A stretch of 64,000 bases of DNA, from contig OY829542.1 in the NCBI GenBank assembly GCA_963691705.1, positions 51,067,002-51,131,001 of the forward strand, read 5' to 3'. Source of the DNA: Viola odorata. Taxonomy: Eukaryota > Streptophyta > Magnoliopsida > Malpighiales > Violaceae. A program made the translations under genes and the position numbers. Shown here piece after piece: positions 23,229 to 32,251 of this stretch (position 1 is its first letter; every line of letters begins with the position of its first letter). The notes beneath the pieces are model-generated. The model searched no databases. It was given only the letters and a program-made list of their open reading frames with translations, and was not told where the DNA came from.

Positions 23229-24709
23229 TAATAAGGCTAAATCAAAATTCAATCACAGTTTGAAAAATAGAATTAATGTCGGCTTTAAAGGCTAAATTAG
23301 CGACTAATAACTTGTGTCCTTGAAACTTGAATACGATAGATGATTGAAGGGTTGATCTTGACGCCGAGGTTACTTGTAAAGCGTTGGGGTTGTCCCGGCG
23401 TATAAACTCCTACGATAAATTAGTTGAGAGTAAATTCGAGTATAAGGGTGGCTAGGGTTTAGTATTGTTTGCGTGCCTTAGAGGTATATGCCTTGTATTT
23501 ATAGTAGAAATCAAGTCCTTTAATTATAGAAGAATACTTCTTTCCATAGTATGAAGTCAAATCTGAATAGGAGTATAAGAGATCGTGTATCAATGAGAGA
23601 ATAATTACCATATATGTTGTTTCCTTAAATAATAAAGATTTCCATAACGAAGGAGTAAGCGGTTCACATAACATCCACTGTAACGTTGTTAATAAACTCG
23701 TACTTGTACACACGGCCGTTCTTCTCAATGAGATCCATATCGCCCTTTCCCTTTAAAGATCGTTCTTTTTATCAAAATTCATAACCTAAGATATTAAATC
23801 CTTGAGAAGAAAACAATCTTATAATCATAAGGCCGTTCTATAAAAAGTCATCAGCGGCGTATTAAATCATCACAGTTCCAAACGAAGGGTTAATTGTCAT
23901 GTAAAACACTAACAACGCCAGCATGTATTTATAAATAGATTAATAGTAAAAGATATTATTAGGTTTTAAAAAAATCAATAAGGCCAACTCAGGTAAAAAA
24001 AATGAAGAGTTTGTACTTGTCACTTGTCAGTGATCCACAGACCACAGTGGGGCTGATCCCACTGGATTTTAAAAAAATAAAAATATATATGTTATATTAT
24101 AAATATACCCATGAGATTATACTAGTTTGCCCCACTCGAATTAAAAAGTTAGCTATGAATCTAATAATTTGAGAAATATTTTAAAAATTATAAGTATAAA
24201 CTAGAGCTGAACCTACTAAATTAATACTAATTTTATTTGCATTCTATCTAAGATTAAATACACAAAATTAATATGTAATTTTTACATGCACAATGATTGA
24301 ACATGTAACATTTTGCATAAGAATTGAGAGTGATAAAATACTTACACCAATCATATATTGGTTAATAGTTTATAAAGTTAATTTATTATAGAAATGATCT
24401 ATTTCTTAAAAATTTTAAAAATCTCATCTTAAGTTCTATTTTTTTTACTATGCCACCGAATCTATTTTTCTCCTTGTTATATCCTAAACAATATTACAAA
24501 TGTTGCAATAATTACCCATTATAATTTTTGTTCCTATCAGTCTCTGTCAGAGAAGAATTTTCTGCACAACAAGTATAAAGAGTACTAATCAAATAGCTAG
24601 CTTTTTAAGTGTTGCTTCTTCCCTGTACTCAAATCAGAAGCACTAGAAATAATACTATTATACTAAAATCGAATAGCTTTTTAGCTTCTCCTGAAAAGTA
24701 GATATTGTA
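23229..24709. other. Intergenic between LRR pseudogenes; LTR-like remnant on - strand at about 23290-23740
   Basis: Reading the - strand, 23740 to 23290 has the look of an LTR promoter half: a TATAAATA box (about 23498-23505) followed about 45 bases later by ACCCTAGCC. It then has AACCCTTCAATCATC and a leader rich in CAA. No partner LTR or target duplication was found, so I leave it as a possibility. The remainder (23760-24540) is AT-rich, with no gene seen. Confidence 0.4.
24574..24580 (+). promoter_or_regulatory. Possible TATA box of LRR pseudogene B
   Basis: TATAAAG lies 136 bases before the ATG at 24710, a reasonable distance for a plant gene with a short leader. No other promoter element was identified. 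Confidence 0.35.
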
Positions 24710-26064
24710 ATGAAAATATTGATGAGTATGAGCAGTACTACTCTGTTCCTTTGGTTGTTTCTGGTATTAGTAATGAGCTGCATTATTAATCTTGGTTGCT
24801 GCAGCTATGGAGAAATCAACGGTGGGATGAACTGCAGAGAGAATGAGAGAGATGCTCTTTTGAAGATCAAGAATGGCCTCAAAGATCCATCACACCGCCT
24901 TGCTTCTTGGGCAGTTGATGCTGCTGATCACGCTGCCGATTGCTGCAACTGGTATGGAGTTATGTGCGACAACACGACTGGTCATGTCCTTGAGCTTCAA
25001 CTTCGCAGCTTTTCAACTTGGCAGCTTCAATATCTAGATGAAGACTTCGACACGAAGAAAAGGTCATCATTTGGAGGTAAAATCAGTCATTCTTTGCTCA
25101 ATTTGACACATTTGAGATATTTGGACTTGAGCAACAATATTTTTGAAGGAATTCAAATCCCCAAATTTCTAGGCTCAATGGAGAGCTTAAGATACCTTAA
25201 CCTCTCTCATTCTGGATTTGGAGGTCCTATTCCTCCTCAACTAGGAAATCTCACAACTTTGCTCTATCTAAATCTAGAATCTTCTTATGATAGTTGCAGT
25301 AGTAGTGAAGATTTGCATTGGCTTTCTGGTCTTTCTTCGCTACAATTCCTTGATATGAGTGTTGTGAACCTATCCAAATCTTTGAATTGGTTTGAAGTCA
25401 TAAACACACTCCCATCCTTGCAAGAACTACACTTGTCGCACTGTCAACTCCCATCTCCTCCTCTAATCCTCAATCTCAACTTGTCATCGTCGTTGTTCGT
25501 CCTCGATTTGTCCATCAATGAGCTCTCCAAATGAATTTCACTTGGGATTCTCATCTTAAGCATTTGAAATCTTTGAATTTAGCCGAAAGTTATTTCAGTT
25601 GGGGCTCCAATATTCCTCCCGAGTTTCAAAACATGAATACCTCTCTTACAGAACTAGATCTATCTTGGAATGGTTTCAGTTCTTCAATACCCAACTGGCT
25701 TTACAATTTTGCCAATCTTGAGCTCCTCAACCTCGCAGGAAATTACTTCCATGGCCAAATATCAGATACCATTCAAAACATGACCTCCCTTGTTACCCTT
25801 GATTTGTCAAACAACTACCAACTTTTCGGAGGAATTCCAGCATCTTGCAGAAATCTTTGCAACTTGAGGATCCTCTCTTTACGATCAGTCAACCTTAGCC
25901 AACAGGTAAGTCAATTCTTTGAAAATCTTTTAAGGATGTGGTTCAAATGGTCTAGAGTCATTGCATTTGTTCAACCGTCAACTCTTTGGTAATTGGGTTA
26001 GTAAAGATCTTGGACAATTCATGAATCTAGCATTTCTCCACCTCAGCTTTAATGCCATTTCTGG

Positions 26065-26248
26065 TCCATTTCCTACGTCTTTGGTTGAATTGAAATCTTT
26101 AACAAGTCTAGACCTCTCTAGAAATTCAATCTCTGGCTCAATACCCATGAATTTAGTCCATTTCCTACGTCTTTGGTTGAATTGAAATCTTTAACAAGTC
26201 TAGACCTCTCTAGAAATTCAATCTCTGGCTCAATACCCATAAATTTAG
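26065..26248 (+). repeat. 92-bp tandem duplication inside LRR pseudogene B
   Basis: The segment starting TCCATTTCCTACGTCTTTGG at 26065 starts again at 26157, after ATGAATTTAG. The period of 92 is not a multiple of three, so the duplication itself breaks the frame. The two copies are almost identical, implying a late event. Confidence 0.88.
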
Positions 26249-26640
26249 GTGAATTAAAATCTTTAACAAGTCTAAACTTCTGTGAAAATTCAATCTCTGG
26301 CTCAATACCCATGTCTTTAGGTGAGTTGAAATCTTTAACAAGTCTAGACCTCTCTAGAAATTCAATCTCTAGCTCAATACCTATGTCTTTAGGTGAGTTG
26401 AAATCTTTAACAAGTCTAGACCTCTTTAAAAATTCATTCTCTGGCTCAATACCCATATCTTTAGGTGAGTTGAAATCTTTAACAAGTCTAGACCTCTATG
26501 AAAATTCAATCTCTTGCTCAATGCTCATATCTTTAGGTGAGTTGAAATTTTTAACATATCTAGACCTCTCTGGAAATTCAATTTCTGGCTCAATACTCAT
26601 ATCTTTGGTTGAATTGAAATCTCTCAGATTTATTTCCCTT
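26080..26640 (+). repeat. Homogenised 72-bp LRR-coding units (about 7-8)
   Basis: Successive units encode a 24-residue LRR of the form SLGELKSLTSLDLSRNSISG. Units 26311-26382 and 26383-26454 have period exactly 72, with just a few base changes each. Paralogue A has only about two such units at the matching place (20360-20460). The extra units arose by unequal crossing-over or slippage, preserving one LRR per unit. Confidence 0.9.
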
Positions 26641-28398
26641 TCCAACAACAAACTAAGTGGTGATCTTCCTATTAATCTTGAAAACCTAAAGAAGTTGGAA
26701 GAATTGTACATCTAAAGCAACTCGATATCTGGTCTAGTTCCTACATCTCTTGGACAACTGAGAACCCTGAGAGTTATATGCTTTTCAAGTAATAAATTAA
26801 ATAGAACTCTTCCAAAAAAAAATCGGGATACTTTCAAATTTAGAATGGGCAAATATCACTGACAACTCAATGGAGGGTGATATTTCTGAAATTCACTTTG
26901 CAAATCTCTCGAGTTTGGGAAGGTTTCATGCATATGGAAACAAATTGAATTTGAAAGTTGGACCCAACTGGATACCACCTCCTCGACTTTGGGAATTGGG
27001 GTTGGGATCTTGGAATGTCGGTTCTGAACTTCCAACATGGCTTCCTTCTCTAAAGAATTTAGTAAGCCTGCAGTTATCAAATTGTGGAATTTCAACAAGT
27101 TCCATTCCTGGTTGGTTTTGGAGCTGGTCATCCCTACTTCACACTCTAAGTCTCTTACACAACAACATCCAAGGAATGCTTCCAAATAAACTTACATTTC
27201 TTACTGTTACTGACTTGAGTTCGAATAACTTTCAAGGCCCACTACCTCATCATGTGGGAACAAATATCCAACTTTCTGTGTCGTAGCACGACTGATTCAC
27301 TGACATATGTGCTCAACTTGGAAAACAATATTCTAGATGGAGAGACACTGAATTATTGGAATAGGTGGGGGGATTTGAGGATGCTCAGGCTAAGTAACAA
27401 TAAGTTTAATGGTAGCATTCCGGAATCCATTGGAAATTTAAGCATACTCAGATTCTTACACCTACATAATAACAATTTATCTAGTAAAGTACCGTTTTTA
27501 GTTGGAGATTGTACAAGATTGATCACACTTGACATTGGTGGGAACAAGTTGGAGGGAAGCATTCCAAGATGGATTGGAGAAAAGCTTTTGAATTTGGTTA
27601 TTTTAGATTTGGGGAGAAATAGATTTAGTGGGAAAATTCCCAAGAAGATCTGTCACGTTACTTCTCCAACAACAATCTCTTTGATACCATACCAAGATGT
27701 GTTAGTAACTTCAGTGCGATGACCAACGTAAATGAATCCACTGGTGTCGTTAGTGTTCAAAACTCTTCTCACGGCTTTGACACCATGCAGATTCGAATGA
27801 AAGGAGCAATGTATGAATCCAGCAGCATTCTTGGATTCGTTAAAAGTGTGGATCTTTCTAGTAATAAATTGTCTGGAGAGATACCTGAAGAGATCATATG
27901 TTTGAAAGGATTGCAGTCATTGAATTTGTCACACAATTCCTTGAGCGTAAGAATGCCCAGTAACATAGGTTCTATGACATTAATAGAATCCATTGATTTC
28001 TCCAACAACCAACTCATTGGTGAGATTCATCCGAGCATATCAAAATTGACTTTTCTGAGTCGCTTAAACTTGTCCCACAACGAATTAGTAGGAAGGATTC
28101 CTTCAAGCACTCAAATTCAAAGCCTTGATTCATCCTGCTTCATTGGCAATGAGCTCTGCGGGAAGTCGCTCACCGACAATTGCAGCAGTAATGGTACTGT
28201 TAGTCCTCCCAGAAGCAAGGAGAATGGAAACAACCATGACATTTAGATTGAATGGCTTTATGTGACTGTGGCTCTTGGATTCATTGTTGGGTTCTGGGGG
28301 TGGGTCCTTTGTTGTTGAATAGGAATTGGAGGCTTACTTATTTTCGATTCCTACAAAGAGTGGAAGACAAGATTTACATTTGGTGGCACTTCATGTAA

Positions 28399-29212
28399 AT
28401 CTAGCTAGCAACACAGATCTTATATGTTGCCATATTGTTGTTGAACATGAAATGAGTGTTACTCTTAGCTGTTGATGGATGCATTAAAGTATCATTTTTC
28501 TTTGATGAATAAAGAATTGGAATTTCTGTTGGTGGGAAAAGGAGTGAATTCAAACTTTTCAACATTAAATGAGAATTCCTAAGTAGATTAAAAGAATTAT
28601 TAATTTTTTCTTATAAAATAAATAAATTGCAGTAGAACTGAGCAGTTGATGCTAGAGCTACTCCGTTCTGCATACACAAAATCTTTTACCGTTCTTTTTC
28701 TTTTTTTATTCTGGTGACTAAACACGCACCAATCATCAAAGATTCAAACTTACAACAATGCGCTTTTTTTTGTTTAATATTTTTAATTATATTTTATATT
28801 TCAATTCTTGTGTTCTTTTTTCTTTAAAAATAAAAACTTATAAATTCCAAGCTCATTTTTTTTTAGCGTAACGTACTTACTTGCTATCGGTATTGAATTG
28901 TGTTAAGCATAAATAAAATTATGTATCTTTGGGGTTTTAACTAAAAGTCGTAAATTCCAACCTAAAATATTGAATTGTGTTAAAACTTATGGAAAAAAAA
29001 ATTATCGTTCTTTGGGGTTCGACCCAACTCAAACCTAAAGTACCAAATATAATGACCGAATACTTAATAATCTCGATCGAAAGAATAAAAAATATATGCT
29101 TTGCCACGATAAAATAAAAAGTGAAACTTTTACCAAGACATTTAGTGTTATCATTTCAAAAACAGTATCAATGATGTTTCAAAAAAATCTCAAAAAAATT
29201 ATAAAATTTAAA
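28399..29212. other. Intergenic, downstream of LRR pseudogene B
   Basis: The first part repeats sequence found after pseudogene A (for example AAAGAATTGGAATTTCT and AATGAGAATTCCTAAGTAG). The rest is AT-rich with no gene seen. Confidence 0.55.
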
Positions 29213-29497
29213 ATGTTACATAAAATTGAGATCATTATTAACGTTGTCTCCTGCTTCCATAATTTTTGCATCTGGCTCTGGATTAGTTATTAATAGATCA
29301 ACCATATCCTGCAACCAAACAGACAAATAAATAGATTAAGACGCTATATAATATTTATATGCAAATTAAATTACATCTAACTTGTATATACCTCATTGAC
29401 ATAAAAAAAAATACTGAAATTCATGATCTGTGCCTTTGGAGCTCCACCAAGTACTGAAAAATCTCTGCTAAAGTTATTACTTTCTTGTACATCCCGT
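29213..29497 (-). pseudogene. Terminal-exon module, copy 3
   Basis: This is the same arrangement as at 22970-23228. On the - strand there is an exon-like piece (GGTGGAGCTCCAAAGG), an intron-like AT-rich stretch, the acceptor TTTGGTTGCAG, and an exon encoding DMVDLLITNPEPDAKIMEAG, with TAA shortly before 29213. A 1-base loss in the upstream piece (AAGGCACAG versus AAGGGCACAG) disturbs its frame, but the last exon is intact. It lies at the same relative place downstream of LRR pseudogene B as copies 1 and 2 do for A. Confidence 0.6.
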
Positions 29498-29757
29498 AAA
29501 AATAATAAGTAGTTACTTAGTAATTTTACTTAAAATTACATAGAATGCGAGTACCAACTTTAAATCATATTTTTAGCTTTCTTTTTTTTTCTAACATTTA
29601 ATTATGAACCTTCAATGTATAACTAAAAGATTTTCATCTATACAATTTAGTAGTATTATTAATAATAAATATTAATATTATTAGTGTTAATATTATTTAT
29701 TACTAATATTATTATTAATTATGTACTTTAATATATAGTATTAATGCTAAATTATTA

Positions 29758-30016
29758 CTCCCTCTGTCCTTTAATAACTATCGCTTTTCTACGAATTTTT
29801 ACTATTCATAATACTTGTTATTTTATCAATTTCGAGGTATATATTTTGTACAAATGAAAAAACAAATTATGCATCAACCCAATTTGATGATGGTGTGATA
29901 ATTTGAGTGGAAATTAGGAGAAAAAAATGAAACAATGTGGAATAAAATAAGATAAAAAATCATTGTTTTCAATTTCCTATTATTCTAAAACGTCTGTTAT
30001 TAAAGGATAGAGAGAA
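29758..30016. mobile_element. Stowaway-type MITE, 259 bp
   Basis: The ends are CTCCCTCTGTCCTTTAATAA and TTATTAAAGGATAGAGAGAA, inverted copies of each other with few mismatches. TA dinucleotides flank both sides (29756-29757, 30017-30018). The CTCCCTC terminus and TA target are diagnostic of Tc1/mariner-derived Stowaway MITEs. No coding capacity. Confidence 0.9.
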
Positions 30017-30089
30017 TAATATTTAGAAAAATCTGGAAAAAAAAAATATTTCCACATTTTCTACCAAACATGCCGTCAGAAACATGTAA

Positions 30090-30301
30090 GCTGTTACGAC
30101 CGCTTTCTCCGTCGAAACCTGCAGGCGTCAAACGCTTTTGAGGAACGAGCGCTCGAAATGTATTAAACAATTCCCATCGATAAACTATGGAGACGAATGG
30201 TTTTGACGGAGAAACCGCTCGAAAACAGGCAAATGAGAAGAATAATAAACCTGTATTTATCGACGGATTTTACCGTCGAATAAGACACTTTTTTTGTAGT
30301 G
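30090..30301. mobile_element. CACTA (En/Spm) terminal fragment
   Basis: The right end reads CTTTTTTTGTAGTG on the + strand, that is CACTACAAAAAAAG inverted, the classic CACTA terminus. Subterminal motifs of the type CCGTCGA/TCGACGG recur inside (about 30106, 30260, 30273). The other terminus and transposase were not found, so this is a fragment or a small derivative of unclear left boundary. Confidence 0.65.
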
Positions 30302-30724
30302 TATGTTAAAAGTAAGAATAATTATTGTAGAAAAACTACTAAATATTTTCAGATAATTCTAATTAATTCATAAGGTAGTTGCTAGTGCAAACATAAAAAT
30401 ACTTGAAATGGTTCCAACTTTAATATTTATAGAAACACTAAATTGAGTATAAATTGTGGTTATTATATATGTAGTGGTGTATCATTTAACTGTGTATAAC
30501 CTAAAAAGTCTTACTTTTAATAAAAAAATTAACTTCTAACAAAAATAACCTAAAGAAAGCGGCTATAAAACAAAAGATGGATGCCAGCACAAAAGTCTTT
30601 TAGATTTTTTTTGGTAGCATTAGAAATTTCGTGACATAATTTAAAGGGAAATGATCTTTTAGATTATAAAAACAAAGGAGACTTATCTCAAACTCTACAC
30701 TTTAAAAATGCATAAAACTAGCAC

Positions 30725-32070
30725 TCGTACTTATACAACAAAACAACCATATCACAAATACTTTTCAATTTTATCCACCACAATTTAACAAGTGCATTAT
30801 TAATTTTTGATTAATATATATAAATATTATTCTAACAAAATTAACAATATATATATCAGCAGTGTTTTAAAAACCGAACCGATTCGATGGTCAAATCGAA
30901 AAAATCGTGACCCGAAAAAGTTTTCGGTTCAATTTAACTATTTGACTGGACCTGCAAACGAACTGAAAAAAACCAATTTTTACAAAACTGGTAACCTGGT
31001 CGACCCGCTATCAATCCGGCAAACCAAAACGACATCATTTTGTGTTTTTTTTTATATAGAAAATTTGATGAGTCGGCCCATTATAGATATTGAACCAACC
31101 AGTTCAATCCGGTTTAATTAGTTATGATTGAACAGTTTTATGTGTGAATGGTTCAAAACGGTCCAATGAGTCAATCCGGTCAAATCCGATTGAACTCGGT
31201 TGAACCATAAAATTTTCGTTTCTGGTTCGCTCTCCAGTTCAGTTTTTAAAACTATGTATATCAGTATAATCTACTTTACACACACATTCTCGATTTACAT
31301 TTAACTTATTTAGACAGATCAAATAACATGTTTTAGACCCATAAAAAAAAAAAATCACAAAACTTTCTTAAATCACACAATTCTTTCCATTTCTCTCACC
31401 AACAATATCTTTTACCCTAGTCTTTTTTTCTTTTATAAACACCAAAAAGGAGAAAATTAAAAACAAGGAAAGAAAAAGATAAAAGACTTAAGCATAGCCA
31501 TGATCTCTTCATAAACTAATATTTATACGGTTATATACTTATACAACAAACATACCACAAATGCTTTTCAGTTTTATCAAACGCATTTTTTTAAAATTGA
31601 TTATATTATTAATTATTATCATTATAATATTAGAATTGAATCCACAATCAATTTCATGCACTAACCAATCGAACTATAATTTCATGTTCTATCCATCATA
31701 ATTTAACAAGTGCATTATTCGTTTTTCAATTAATATATACAAATATTACCCTAAAAAAATTAACAATATATATAATAATATAGTGATAATTTAATTCATT
31801 CATTCGTTTAATTACAAAAATATTAATTATAATCTTATTCATTCACACTTATTCTCGATTTATATTTGACTTGTTTAGAAAAATCAAATAATGCGTTTTA
31901 TATAAAAAAAAACTCCCTTAAATCACACAATACTTTCCAATTTCCATTACTCTCACCAACATTATCTTTTAACCTAGTCATTTTTTTTCTTTTATAAGCA
32001 CTAGAAAGGAGAAAAGTAAGAACGAGAAAAAGAGGAAAGAGTTAAGCATAGCATGATCTCTTCATAAAAT
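30725..32070. repeat. Tandem duplication upstream of the MYBS3-like gene
   Basis: The segment 30730-31518 recurs at about 31539-32069: matching landmarks are ACTTATACAACAAA, TTTAACAAGTGCATTATT, TCTCGATTTA and ATTTGACTTGTTTAG, then CTTTTATAA-CAC and CATGATCTCTTCATAAA. Copy 1 contains the hAT MITE; copy 2 carries about 110 extra bases near 31583-31690. The copies have diverged visibly, so the event is not recent. Copy 2 ends within about 190 bases of the ATG, so the duplication covers the proximal promoter. Confidence 0.8.
30860..31256. mobile_element. hAT-type MITE, 397 bp, with 8-bp target duplication
   Basis: The ends are CAGTGTTTTAAAAACCGAAC and, inverted, CATAGTTTTAAAAACTGAAC. TATATCAG at 30852-30859 and again at 31257-31264 is a perfect 8-bp duplication, the hAT signature. 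The inside is rich in CCGGTT/AACCGA phrases seen in many plant repeats of this type. The open frame 30807-31121 running into it is fortuitous. Confidence 0.92.
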
Positions 32071-32083
32071 GGCGAAAGAGTCA

Positions 32084-32093
32084 TTTTATAAAT
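32084..32093 (+). promoter_or_regulatory. Possible TATA box of MYBS3-like gene
   Basis: TTTTATAAAT lies about 160 bases before the ATG at 32252, just after the end of the duplicated segment. The following 100 bases are CT-rich, like a plant 5' leader. The earlier copy of the duplication supplies no equivalent close to the start. Confidence 0.35.
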
Positions 32094-32251
32094 TTTCTGA
32101 ACCAACGATCCTCCACTTTCCTCTATTTCCAATTTCCTAAATTTCCCCAGAAAAATCGGAAATCCTAAAATACCCTCACTTTCCTCATCTCCACCCACAA
32201 TCATATCCCCTCTCGTTTCTCCTCTCCCTCCACTCTCTCCTTGTCCGAGTC

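Larger units (their letters stand above)
24710..28398 (+). pseudogene. LRR receptor-like protein pseudogene B (EIX2/Cf-like), multiply frameshifted
   Basis: The start is well defined: a hydrophobic signal peptide (residues 7-29), then CRENERDALLKIKNGL, the LRRNT cap, with Cys pair CCNW and GVMC. LRRs follow, a cap motif CFIGNELCGKSLTDNC, a transmembrane segment and a short tail ending TTCATGTAA. Breaks include a frameshift with TGA at 25532-25534 and loss of frame near 25930. A 92-bp tandem duplication at 26065-26248 shifts the frame. TAA at 26713-26715 follows, then an A-run slip near 26811-26820 and deletions near 27246 and 27660 relative to copy A. TAG lies at 28244-28246, with a further shift in the transmembrane coding part. 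A CAGGTAAGT at about 25902 looks like a splice donor but lies mid-LRR. Unlike copy A it has an expanded block of near-identical LRRs. Confidence 0.92.

Noticed and set aside
23290..23740. Solo LTR on the minus strand
   Set aside because: TATA-like and leader-like features are present, but no TG/CA boundaries with target duplication were found, so it is only mentioned as a possibility.
25900..25910. CAGGTAAGT as a real intron donor in LRR pseudogene B
   Set aside because: It lies mid-LRR. The sequence after it aligns with the LRR-coding sequence of the family within about 35 bases, leaving no room for an intron. A frame break is the simpler explanation.
30807..31121. 104-codon plus-strand frame
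   Set aside because: It overlaps the hAT MITE, which is defined by terminal inverted repeats and an 8-bp target duplication.
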